64,000 bases of DNA. It comes from Chryseobacterium soldanellicola. GTDB taxonomy: Bacteria > Bacteroidota > Bacteroidia > Flavobacteriales > Weeksellaceae. The notes beneath the pieces were generated by a model. That model had not been told where the DNA came from. It saw nothing but the letters and a program-made list of their open reading frames with translations, and made no database searches. The stretch spans positions 372,001-436,000 of the forward strand of contig NZ_FNKL01000001.1 of assembly GCF_900100115.1 (NCBI RefSeq), given 5' to 3'. Numbering within the stretch: the first letter of the stretch is position 1; the number at the start of each line of letters is the position of its first letter. Positions 8,486 through 16,333 of the stretch are shown piece after piece. A program made the position numbers and the translations under genes.

Positions 8486-9961
8486 ATGGCAAAATTAACC
8501 TCAAGAAGCGAAGATTACAGCAAATGGTATAATGAGTTGGTTGTAAAAGCCGATTTAGCTGAAAACTCAGGAGTAAGAGGATGCATGGTGATCAAACCAT
8601 ATGGCTATGCAATCTGGGAGAAAATGCGTGATGAAATGGATAAAAAATTCAAAGAAACAGGTCACGTTAATGCTTATTTCCCGCTTTTTGTGCCCAAAAG
8701 CTTGTTTGAGGCTGAAGAAAAAAATGCTGAAGGTTTTGCTAAAGAATGTGCAGTTGTCACGCATTACAGATTAAAAAACGATCCTGATAATCCCGGTAAG
8801 CTGATTGTGGATCCTGATGCTAAACTGGAAGAAGAGCTGATCGTTCGCCCTACATCAGAAGCGATTATCTGGAGCACTTATAAAAACTGGATTCAGTCTT
8901 ACAGAGATTTACCTATATTAATTAACCAATGGGCAAATGTTGTACGTTGGGAAATGAGAACCCGTTTATTTTTAAGAACGGCAGAATTCTTATGGCAGGA
9001 AGGTCACACCGCTCACGCTACAAAAGATGAAGCGATTGAAGAAGCTGAAAAAATGAATAAAGTATATGCAGATTTTGCAGAAAACTTTATGGCAATGCCT
9101 GTAATCCAAGGGATAAAAACACCTTCTGAAAGATTTGCAGGAGCTGACGAAACGTATTGCATTGAGGCATTAATGCAAGACGGAAAAGCACTTCAGGCAG
9201 GAACTTCTCACTTTTTAGGACAAAATTTTGCGAAAGCTTTCGATGTAAAATTCACGAATAAAGAAGGAAAAATCGAGCACGCCTGGGCAACATCTTGGGG
9301 AACTTCAACCCGTTTGATGGGAGCTTTAATTATGACGCATTCAGATGATTTCGGATTGGTATTGCCTCCGACATTGGCACCGATTCAGGTGGTGATTGTT
9401 CCTATTTTTAAAGGGGAAGAGCAATTAGCAGAAATCAGTGAAGTTGCTTTAGATATTCAGGCTAAATTAAGAGCAAAAGGTATTTCTGTGAAATTCGACA
9501 ATGATACCCAAAACAAACCGGGCTGGAAATTCGCAGAATACGAATTAAAAGGTGTTCCGGTAAGAATTGCAATGGGACCAAGAGATTTAGAAAACAAATC
9601 TGTAGAAATTGCCAGAAGAGATAATTTAACGAAAGAAACTCATTCTATTGACGGACTGGATTCTTATATCGATGAGTTATTGAAAACAATTCAGAAAGAT
9701 CTTTATACTAAAGCCGCAAGCTTCAGACAAGACAACATTACCAAAGTTGACAATTTTGATGAATTTAAGAAGGTTTTAGAGGAAAAAGGAGGATTTATCT
9801 ATGCTCATTGGGACGGAACTGCCGAAGAGGAAGAGCAGATCAAAGAACAGACAAAAGCTACGATCAGATGTATTCCTTTGGATGATGATATTGAAGAAGG
9901 TGTTTCTTTAATTTCGGGAAAACCATCTAAAAGACGAGTTTTATTCGCAAAAGCATATTAA
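8486..9961 (+). CDS. proS: Prolyl-tRNA synthetase, archaeal/eukaryotic-like short type
   Basis: Charges tRNA-Pro with proline in the cytosol. At 491 residues it is the short ProRS form without the long insertion domain of the E. coli enzyme. It has class II motifs (RPTSEAIIW in motif 2 region; [14 protein letters not shown] near motif 3) and the anticodon-binding domain (VVIVPI onward). The C-terminus ends in a Tyr (FAKAY), as usual in this type. The frame is open upstream to 8324, but ATG at 8486 gives the normal N-terminus [15 protein letters not shown]; the upstream extension is low-complexity AT-rich sequence. It stands alone and is followed by a hairpin terminator. Confidence 0.95.
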   Translation: MAKLTSRSEDYSKWYNELVVKADLAENSGVRGCMVIKPYGYAIWEKMRDEMDKKFKETGHVNAYFPLFVPKSLFEAEEKNAEGFAKECAVVTHYRLKNDPDNPGKLIVDPDAKLEEELIVRPTSEAIIWSTYKNWIQSYRDLPILINQWANVVRWEMRTRLFLRTAEFLWQEGHTAHATKDEAIEEAEKMNKVYADFAENFMAMPVIQGIKTPSERFAGADETYCIEALMQDGKALQAGTSHFLGQNFAKAFDVKFTNKEGKIEHAWATSWGTSTRLMGALIMTHSDDFGLVLPPTLAPIQVVIVPIFKGEEQLAEISEVALDIQAKLRAKGISVKFDNDTQNKPGWKFAEYELKGVPVRIAMGPRDLENKSVEIARRDNLTKETHSIDGLDSYIDELLKTIQKDLYTKAASFRQDNITKVDNFDEFKKVLEEKGGFIYAHWDGTAEEEEQIKEQTKATIRCIPLDDDIEEGVSLISGKPSKRRVLFAKAY

Positions 9962-9983
9962 AATTCAACTTGATAAAATTGAT

Positions 9984-10021
9984 AAATCTTTAAAAATTCA
10001 TGTAATTTTTAAAGATTTTTT
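9984..10021 (+). terminator. AT-rich terminator of proS
   Basis: A perfect 15-bp inverted repeat (9984-9998 with 10004-10018) with a 5-base loop runs into a T-rich tail directly after proS. Confidence 0.65.
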
Positions 10022-10089
10022 ATTTAAAAATGAGATTTGGACAGATTTTTGTTTAAATTTATAACACATTAATCTCAAAATAATTTATT

Positions 10090-11394
10090 ATGTCTTTAAA
10101 TGTCATTGATTTAATTAAAGGGCAATTAGGTCCCGCTTTGGTATCTCAGGCTGCATCGCAGTTTGGAGAAAGTGAATCAGGTATTTCAAAAGCTATTGGA
10201 GGCTTACTGCCTGCAGTTGTTGGCGGATTAGCAAATAATTCAGACAATCCGAATGTTTTGGATGCAATCTCAAATGCGTCGTCAAACGGAATGTTAGGGA
10301 ATTTATTGAACGGATCAAATAATTCTGTGATCTCCGGTTTATTAGCGTCAATTTTTGGTGATAAGATCAGCGGAATTGTAAACGCTATTGCAACCTATGC
10401 AGGAATTAGCAATAATTCTTCAAGTTCTTTGCTGAATATGGTTACCGGCGCTACCGTAGGAACTATCGGAAAATATGCGGCTGATAATAACCTGGACAAG
10501 TCCGGGATTTCAAACTTATTGAATGACCAAAAAGGGATTGTTTCCGGCTTACTGCCTGCAGGACTCTCCCTGGCTTCGTTAAATATCGGAGATTGGGATT
10601 GGGCTAAAGGCTACAAGTTTGACAATGATAACGATACAATAAAAACAACTTCTCATGAAGAACCGAAAATCGAGGTTACAAGAAGCACAACACCTACAGG
10701 CACATACCCTGAAAAAAATAACGACAGCGGAGGCTCAATCTGGAAATGGTTGCTTCCTCTATTGCTTTTAATTGCCGTTGGTTATTTCCTTTGGAAGCAA
10801 TGCGAGAAAAAAGAAACAACGACAACAACTACTGTTGCAGACTCATCAAAAGTAGCGACTGATACAGCGACTGCAGTAGCTCCTGCAGATACAGCCGGAA
10901 CAGCGGTAACTACCTCAAAAGTTGATGAAAATATTGACTTAAACGGTACAGCTCTTAAAGGCTACAAAGGCGGATTGGAAGATCAGATGATTACATTCTT
11001 AAAGTCAGACGGCTATAAAAATGCTGCAAACGATGACGCTTTAAAAGATAAATGGTATGATTTTGACCATGTAAACTTCAAATCAGGAAGCGGAAACCAA
11101 TTGGAAGCGGGATCAGAAGGCCAGTTACAGAATTTAGTTGCTATTTTAAAAGCTTATCCTGATGCCAAAATTAAAATCGGCGGTTATACAGACAAAACAG
11201 GAAATGAAGCTGTAAACTTAAAAATTTCTAAGGAAAGAGCTAATTTTATTAAAGACTGGCTAGGAAAACAAGGCGTTGGAGCTCAGGTTTTGGATGCTGA
11301 AGGATACGGAAGCCAATTTGCTAAAGTTGATGCAGCCGCATCTGATGCAGAAAGAGCGTCTGACAGAAAAATGTCCGTAAGATTTGCAAAATAA
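10090..11394 (+). CDS. DUF937 domain fused to a transmembrane helix and OmpA-like domain
   Basis: A 434-residue protein in three parts. Residues 1-170 form a Gly/Ser/Asn-rich DUF937 region (YidB-like) with repeated ISGLL/GGLLPAVVGGL patterns. A single transmembrane helix (about 218-235) follows a WKW. A Thr/Ala-rich linker leads to a C-terminal OmpA-type peptidoglycan-binding domain (about 320-434) with GGYTDKTGNEAVNLKISKERA. There is no signal peptide, so the N-terminal domain is expected in the cytoplasm and the OmpA domain in the periplasm, tying the inner membrane to the cell wall. It is monocistronic, with its own terminator. The precise role is unknown. Confidence 0.82.
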   Translation: MSLNVIDLIKGQLGPALVSQAASQFGESESGISKAIGGLLPAVVGGLANNSDNPNVLDAISNASSNGMLGNLLNGSNNSVISGLLASIFGDKISGIVNAIATYAGISNNSSSSLLNMVTGATVGTIGKYAADNNLDKSGISNLLNDQKGIVSGLLPAGLSLASLNIGDWDWAKGYKFDNDNDTIKTTSHEEPKIEVTRSTTPTGTYPEKNNDSGGSIWKWLLPLLLLIAVGYFLWKQCEKKETTTTTTVADSSKVATDTATAVAPADTAGTAVTTSKVDENIDLNGTALKGYKGGLEDQMITFLKSDGYKNAANDDALKDKWYDFDHVNFKSGSGNQLEAGSEGQLQNLVAILKAYPDAKIKIGGYTDKTGNEAVNLKISKERANFIKDWLGKQGVGAQVLDAEGYGSQFAKVDAAASDAERASDRKMSVRFAK

Positions 11395-11417
11395 TCTTTA
11401 GACTGAATAAAAATAAG

Positions 11418-11445
11418 TCCCGGAAAGTAATTTTCGGGATTTTTT
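11418..11445 (+). terminator. Terminator of the DUF937-OmpA gene
   Basis: Stem TCCCGGAAA with TTTCGGGA (one bulged base) at 11418-11439, followed by a T-run. Confidence 0.75.
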
Positions 11446-11479
11446 CTTTTCATTACTGTTATATATTCATTTATTTAAT

Positions 11480-11502
11480 TAAATTTGTTAGTCATTTCTA
11501 AC
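11480..11502 (+). promoter_or_regulatory. mntH -7 motif and overlapping dyad operator candidate
   Basis: TAAATTTG at 11480-11487 is a good -7 element, though no exact TTG lies at the right distance. It is followed directly by the perfect dyad GTTAG-N6-CTAAC at 11487-11502, which covers the expected transcription start and ends four bases before the ATG. A metal-dependent repressor of the DtxR/MntR type is a natural candidate for such a site. Confidence 0.35.
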
Positions 11503-11506
11503 ATTT

Positions 11507-12841
11507 ATGAATTTGAAATTAAAAAGCGCTTGGCGTAAAGATAAAACATCCCATTCTCTATCAGAAGTTTACTCTTCTGTCAAAGTTCCAAAAGGCGGAA
11601 GCTTTTGGAGAAAATACCTGGCTTTTGCAGGTCCCGGCTTGATGGTTGCCGTAGGTTATATGGATCCGGGAAACTGGGCCACAGATATTGCGGGAGGTGC
11701 ACAATTTGGATATACTCTTCTATCTGTTATTTTAATTTCTAATATTTTTGCGATGGTTTTACAGCATTTGTCTGTAAAATTGGGAGTTGTTGCCGAAAGA
11801 GATCTGGCTCAGGCTTGCAGAGATCATTTTGGCCCGAAAACCAACTTTATGCTTTGGATTTTCTGTGAAATAGCCATTGCAGCCTGTGATCTCGCAGAAG
11901 TTATAGGTTCTGCCATTGCTTTAAATTTGCTTTTTCATATTCCGTTGACCTGGGGAATTGTAATTACAACAGTAGATGTTCTGGTTATTCTTTTACTTCA
12001 GTCAAAAGGCTTCAGATGGATCGAAAGCATCGTTGGCGGATTGATTTTCATCATTCTGGCCTGTTTTATTTATGAAATTGTAATTTCTCAGCCTGCCATC
12101 AACGAAATGCTGGGAGGATTGGTTCCAAAAGCAGAAATCATTCAAAATCCGGCAATGCTTTATATTGCCATCGGAATTTTAGGCGCGACTGTAATGCCTC
12201 ACAACCTCTATTTGCACAGCAGTATTGTGCAGACAAGAGATTACACCCGTGACAGAGAGGGGAAAAAAGAAGCCATAAAGTTTGCCACTTTAGACAGTAC
12301 GGTTTCTTTGATGCTGGCATTTTTCATTAATGGGGCAATTCTGATTTTAGCCGCTGCAACCTTTCATATAACAGGAAATAAACACGTTGCGGATATTCAC
12401 GATGCTTATAAAATGCTTACTCCTATTTTGGGTGCTTCAATGGCAAGTATCGCTTTTGCCATTGCCTTATTGGCATCAGGGCAAAATTCTACATTAACAG
12501 GAACTTTAGCCGGACAAATCGTAATGGAAGGCTTTTTAAATATCAGATTAAAACCTTGGCTAAGGCGTTTGATAACGAGATTAATTGCCGTAATTCCTGC
12601 ATTAATTGTTGCTATTTTGTATGGCGAACAGGGAACAACCGAATTACTGGTATTAAGTCAGGTAATTTTGTCGATGCAGTTGAGTTTTGCGGTGGTGCCT
12701 CTGGTTATGTTTACCAGCGACAAAGCAAAAATGGGCGAATTTGTCAACAAACCATTTTTAAAAATCTGTGTCTGGATTATTTCATTTGTCATTATTATTT
12801 TAAACCTTTATCTGTTGTATCAGACCTTTTTCGGGGAATAA
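11507..12841 (+). CDS. mntH: Nramp-family Mn(II)/Fe(II) transporter MntH
   Basis: A proton-coupled importer of manganese and ferrous iron in the inner membrane. The 444 residues give about eleven transmembrane segments. Both metal-coordinating motifs are intact: DPGN at 53-56 in segment 1 and MPH at 230-232 in segment 6. These are the residues that bind Mn2+ or Fe2+ in structurally known Nramp proteins, and there is no sign of the Mg2+ or Al3+ variants. It starts with ATG close behind a -7 motif and a dyad that could be a repressor site. It is monocistronic and followed by a 574-base repeat-filled gap. Confidence 0.92.
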   Translation: MNLKLKSAWRKDKTSHSLSEVYSSVKVPKGGSFWRKYLAFAGPGLMVAVGYMDPGNWATDIAGGAQFGYTLLSVILISNIFAMVLQHLSVKLGVVAERDLAQACRDHFGPKTNFMLWIFCEIAIAACDLAEVIGSAIALNLLFHIPLTWGIVITTVDVLVILLLQSKGFRWIESIVGGLIFIILACFIYEIVISQPAINEMLGGLVPKAEIIQNPAMLYIAIGILGATVMPHNLYLHSSIVQTRDYTRDREGKKEAIKFATLDSTVSLMLAFFINGAILILAAATFHITGNKHVADIHDAYKMLTPILGASMASIAFAIALLASGQNSTLTGTLAGQIVMEGFLNIRLKPWLRRLITRLIAVIPALIVAILYGEQGTTELLVLSQVILSMQLSFAVVPLVMFTSDKAKMGEFVNKPFLKICVWIISFVIIILNLYLLYQTFFGE

Positions 12842-12848
12842 TTTTAAA

Positions 12849-12932
12849 GTGAATGGTGAATCGGCAACAGTAAATTTTACCATCACCCACGGGAAAATTG
12901 ACAACAAAATGAATTGATAATTCACCATTGAC
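12849..12932. repeat. AATTGAC/GTGAATT-type small dispersed element
   Basis: Begins GTGAATGGTGAAT and ends ATTCACCATTGAC in inverted orientation, with AATTGAC words between. Similar elements lie at 13241-13329, 22373-22490, 54059-54191 and 56945-57047. Confidence 0.6.
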
Positions 12933-12942
12933 TATAAAAATT

Positions 12943-13231
12943 AGAAGCTATTTCCCGCTTTCCGTTGCAATCTTTTTTTTCAAAAAAGGATTTTCTCTAC
13001 AATCGGGGCTAGGATTTTTGTCGTCTTCTCAATCTATCTCAATTAATTAGACGTCATGTTGGGCGGTTAACTTAGTGTTTTAATATCTTTATGCGTAAAG
13101 AGATTGCCGTATCATTTTCCTAGCCCAGATTGCAGCATTTGTCTGAGCTCATTTTTTATATTTCGGCGGCGGCTTTGCCGCCGCCGCCGAAATATAAAAA
13201 TAGCGAGTGCGGAAAGCTGGAAATTGCTTCT
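12943..13231. repeat. Nested inverted-repeat element, copy A (most complete)
   Basis: Non-coding element in the mntH-grpE gap. Outer ends match 19/21 in inverted orientation (12943-12963 with 13211-13231, core TTTCCCGCTTTCC). Inner ends match 16/18 (12998-13015 region with 13119-13136, core GGGGCTAGGA). Inside the right half is a GC-rich perfect hairpin (about 13158-13195) built of CGGCGG and CCGCCG. Parts recur at 28803-28912 and 41820-42223. Confidence 0.75.
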
Positions 13232-13240
13232 AAAAAAATA

Positions 13241-13329
13241 GAGTGAATTGTCAATTCTCAATTCTCAATAGTGAACAGTGAACAGTGAATAGTGAATTTA
13301 GGCCGGAAAAATTGACCATTAACAATTGG
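13241..13329. repeat. GTGAACAGTGAA/AATTGAC dispersed element
   Basis: Contains tandem GTGAACA/GTGAATA words and then GTGAATTT..GCCGGAAAAA..TTGACCATTAACAATT. The last part is closely similar to the stretch at about 1003-1050. Confidence 0.55.
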
Positions 13330-13415
13330 CTATTCTCTGCAAATTCTGCCTTAATGTCTCAATTTTTTCTTTGGCAGAATCTTTGACTAAGAATAGAGAA
13401 AATAAATATTGAATT

Positions 13416-13952
13416 ATGGATAATCAGGATATCAACGAAGAAAGCATCAATAATCAAGAAGAAAACAACATTCAGAACGAAGCTCCTTCGGAAGACAATG
13501 TGACAGCTCAACCTTCTGCAGAAGAACTTTTGGCAGAAGAAAAAGACCGTTACATCAGACTATATGCTGAATTTGAAAATTATAAAAAAAGAACTTCAAA
13601 GGAAAAGATGGAATTCTTCCAATATGCAAACCAGGACATGATGGTTTCTATGCTTGGCGTTTTGGATGATTTTGAAAGAGCAATTAAAGAAATCGCTAAA
13701 AACGGAAATCCTTCTGATTTACAAGGTGTTGAATTAATTTACAACAAATTCAAAAATAAATTAACGGAGAAAGGATTAAAGCCTATGGAAGTAAGAGCCG
13801 GAGACAGCTTTAATGTAGATTTCCATGAAGCAATTACTCAAATTCCTGCACCATCAGATGATTTGAAAGGTAAAATCGTAGATGTAATCGAGACAGGATA
13901 TACTTTAGGAGATAAAGTAATCCGTTTTGCAAAAGTAGTAACAGGAAATTAA
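13416..13952 (+). CDS. grpE: Nucleotide exchange factor GrpE
   Basis: Releases ADP from DnaK in the cytosolic Hsp70 cycle. The 178 residues are of normal length: an acidic, Asn/Glu-rich disordered N-terminus (1-35), a long coiled coil (about 35-95, with RYIRLYAEFENYKKRTSKEK) and the C-terminal beta-domain ending in GYTLGDKVIRFAKVVTG, the family signature. The ATG at 13416 gives this complete form. dnaJ follows 101 bases downstream in the same direction, a usual pairing, with an inverted repeat between. No CIRCE-like operator was recognised upstream. Confidence 0.95.
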   Translation: MDNQDINEESINNQEENNIQNEAPSEDNVTAQPSAEELLAEEKDRYIRLYAEFENYKKRTSKEKMEFFQYANQDMMVSMLGVLDDFERAIKEIAKNGNPSDLQGVELIYNKFKNKLTEKGLKPMEVRAGDSFNVDFHEAITQIPAPSDDLKGKIVDVIETGYTLGDKVIRFAKVVTGN

Positions 13953-13960
13953 AATTAAAT

Positions 13961-14032
13961 GATAAATGATGAGAGATAATTGATAGGCAGCAAGCGATAA
14001 GCCGGAAGCAACGGTATCAATTATCATTTATC
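13961..14032. repeat. Inverted repeat between grpE and dnaJ
   Basis: GATAATTGATA at 13975-13985 pairs with 14015-14025, and GATAAATG at 13961-13968 pairs with 14025-14032 after a bulge. There is no T-run, so it may be a dispersed repeat or a processing site rather than a terminator. Confidence 0.45.
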
Positions 14033-14053
14033 GATAATCAATTATAAAAAGAC

Positions 14054-15172
14054 ATGTCAAAAAGAGATTATTACGAGGTTCTTGAGATCAGTAAATCTGC
14101 CTCAGCCGACGAAATAAAGAAAGCCTACCGCAAAATGGCGATTAAATTTCACCCTGATAAAAATCCGGGAGATAAAGAAGCCGAGGAAAGCTTTAAGGAA
14201 GCTGCAGAAGCTTATGAGGTATTGAGTGACGAACAAAAACGCGCAAGATACGATCAGTTTGGCCATGCAGGTGTTGGCGGAAGCGGCGGCTTTGGTGGCG
14301 GAGGTTTCGGCGGCGGAATGAACATGGAGGATATTTTCAGTCAGTTTGGAGATATTTTCGGTGGTGGCGGTTTTGGAGGATTTGGTGGCGGCGGTGGCCG
14401 TCAGCAAGTGAAGGGTTCTAATTTAAGAATCAGAATCAAGCTGAACCTTGAAGAAATGGTCAACGGAACGCAAAAAACTATTAAGGTAAAAAAAATGAAG
14501 ATGGCGGAAGGCGCCACTTCAAAAACCTGTCCTACCTGTGGCGGTTCCGGTGTGCAGATGAAGGTTATGAACACCATGTTCGGTCAGATGCAGACCCAGA
14601 CTACCTGTGGAACCTGTCAGGGAATCGGAAAAGTGGCAGATAAAATCCCTGCCGGAGCAAATGCGCAAGGTTTGGTAAAAGATGAGGAAGAAATCACGAT
14701 TAACATCCCTGCCGGAGCAAGAGACGGAATTCAATTAAATGTAAGAGGAAAAGGTAATGACGCGCCTTTTGGAGGAATTCCCGGAGATCTTTTGGTGATT
14801 GTTGAGGAAGAAATTGATAAGGTAATTAAAAGAGAAGGCGATAATCTTCATCAGGAATTATATATTTCGTATGCAGAAGCGGCGTTGGGAACTAAGAGAG
14901 AAGTTCCGACAGTTGGTGGAAAAGTAAAAATCACCGTTGATGCAGGAACACAATCCGGAAAAATCTTAAGATTGGCAGGAAAAGGTTTACCAAGCATTGA
15001 CAGCTACGGCAAAGGTGATATGTTTATTCACATCAATGTCTGGACACCGCAAAAGCTTACAAAAGATCAAAAAGATTTCTTTGAAAAGCAAATGGCAAGC
15101 GGAGAAATGGTTGCAGAACCTTCCGGAAAAGAAAAAACTTTCTTTGATAAAGTGAAAGATTTATTCAACTAA
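14054..15172 (+). CDS. dnaJ: Chaperone DnaJ (Hsp40) with a reduced zinc domain
   Basis: Co-chaperone that delivers unfolded clients to DnaK and stimulates its ATPase. It has a J domain at 1-70 with HPD at 33-35 and a Gly/Phe-rich linker at about 70-118, then substrate-binding beta-domains to residue 372. The zinc domain holds only two of the usual four CxxCxGxG motifs: CPTCGGSG at 159-166 and CGTCQGIG at 185-192. Their spacing suggests that the outer pair (zinc site I) is missing and the inner pair (zinc site II) is kept. The reading frame is intact, so this is a design difference and not decay. It lies downstream of grpE and ends before a strong hairpin. Confidence 0.93.
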   Translation: MSKRDYYEVLEISKSASADEIKKAYRKMAIKFHPDKNPGDKEAEESFKEAAEAYEVLSDEQKRARYDQFGHAGVGGSGGFGGGGFGGGMNMEDIFSQFGDIFGGGGFGGFGGGGGRQQVKGSNLRIRIKLNLEEMVNGTQKTIKVKKMKMAEGATSKTCPTCGGSGVQMKVMNTMFGQMQTQTTCGTCQGIGKVADKIPAGANAQGLVKDEEEITINIPAGARDGIQLNVRGKGNDAPFGGIPGDLLVIVEEEIDKVIKREGDNLHQELYISYAEAALGTKREVPTVGGKVKITVDAGTQSGKILRLAGKGLPSIDSYGKGDMFIHINVWTPQKLTKDQKDFFEKQMASGEMVAEPSGKEKTFFDKVKDLFN

Positions 15173-15211
15173 AAATAGATAAAGAGGCTTTTATAAGTCT
15201 ATTTATTAAAA

Positions 15212-15244
15212 AATATCCGGCTTCAAGAATTGAAGCCGGATATT
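15212..15244. terminator. Bidirectional terminator between dnaJ and the DUF808 gene
   Basis: A perfect 15-bp stem (AATATCCGGCTTCAA, 15212-15226, with 15230-15244) and a 3-base loop, with A-run and T-rich flanks between convergent genes. Confidence 0.8.
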
Positions 15245-15260
15245 TTATTATTATCAACTT

Positions 15261-16157
15261 CTATTTACGTTTAACTAAAGAAACAGCTCCTTTACCTATC
15301 GTAAAAAGAGCCACTGCTGCTAATCCTCCGGCAAGTCCAAAAATAATTTCTTTTAAAATAAGAAGGATCTCATTCGAAGACCAAGTTGGTAAAATATGAT
15401 GAAGATACTCTACTCTATGGGCAAAAATGCCACCAGCTACCATAATCAGAGCAATCGTCCCGATTATGCCTAAAGCCTTAATAACAATTGGCAAAGCCTT
15501 CACTAATAGATGTCCGAGCTTTCCGAAGAATCCCTTATCATTACTTTTTCTGATTAATTTAAATCCTGCATCATCCATCCTTACGATAAGAGCAACAATT
15601 CCGTAAACTCCTACAGTAGCAATAAATGCAACTAAACTCGTTACTAAAATTTGTGTAATGAAAGGATGGCTTTCTTCCAATACTGTTCCCAAAGCAATAA
15701 TTACAATTTCAATCGATAAAATAAAGTCCGTCATAATTGCGGATTTTATTTTTGATTTTTCTATTTCTTCAGAACTTTTTTCCGTATCAATTTCTTCTAC
15801 CACTTCATGACCTTCTTTAGAACGGTGAAAAAGAAATTCTAGAATTTTTTCAACGCCTTCAAAGGCTAAATATAATCCTCCAAGAATCAATACATAATTA
15901 ATGGCAGGAGCGTACAGCCAGTTGAGCAAAAATACAATAGGAAGAATGATTAGCTTATTAATAAAAGATCCTTTCATGATTGCCCATAAAACCGGCAATT
16001 CTCTTGAAGAAAGAAAGCCTGTGGCTTTTTCAGCATTTACTGCAAGGTCATCACCGAGTATGCCTGCTGTTTTTTGGGTTGCTATCTTACTTGTAACCGC
16101 CACATCATCCATCAAAGCTGCGATATCGTCCAAAATCGCGAAAAAACCAGATGCCAT
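15261..16157 (-). CDS. DUF808 family inner-membrane protein (YedI-like)
   Basis: A 298-residue integral membrane protein. The family signature is near the N-terminus: FFAILDDIAALMDDVA at 5-20, then ATQKTAGILGDDLAVNAEKA. Several hydrophobic segments follow, including a long one at about 150-190 and another near 225-250. E. coli YedI is the named relative; its function is not established. There is no signal peptide. A TATTTTTG -7-like motif (16199-16192 on the minus strand) lies upstream without a clear -33. It converges with dnaJ on a shared terminator. Confidence 0.85.
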   Translation of the reverse strand: MASGFFAILDDIAALMDDVAVTSKIATQKTAGILGDDLAVNAEKATGFLSSRELPVLWAIMKGSFINKLIILPIVFLLNWLYAPAINYVLILGGLYLAFEGVEKILEFLFHRSKEGHEVVEEIDTEKSSEEIEKSKIKSAIMTDFILSIEIVIIALGTVLEESHPFITQILVTSLVAFIATVGVYGIVALIVRMDDAGFKLIRKSNDKGFFGKLGHLLVKALPIVIKALGIIGTIALIMVAGGIFAHRVEYLHHILPTWSSNEILLILKEIIFGLAGGLAAVALFTIGKGAVSLVKRK

Positions 16158-16275
16158 ATTTTAAGATTTTTTTAATATCTGTTAAGTTTAGCAAAAATAA
16201 CTATTTAATTCTTTTTTTAATAATTTTAAATTCAATGATTTTTAAATAATCAATATAAATAATCTTCTTTAATAT

Positions 16276-16304
16276 AAAAAACGACCTTCATTTAAGAAGG
16301 CCGT
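16276..16304 (-). terminator. Terminator of the exported repeat protein gene
   Basis: Stem ACGACCTTC (16281-16289) with GAAGGCCGT (16296-16304), one mismatch. An A-run on the left forms the T-tail on the minus strand. Confidence 0.65.
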
Positions 16305-16333
16305 CATATGGAATTTATTATTTGAAAATTTTG

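Noticed and set aside
12556..12852. 98-codon frame at the end of mntH
   Set aside because: It is a shadow of the mntH frame, which has intact Nramp motifs and membrane segments throughout.
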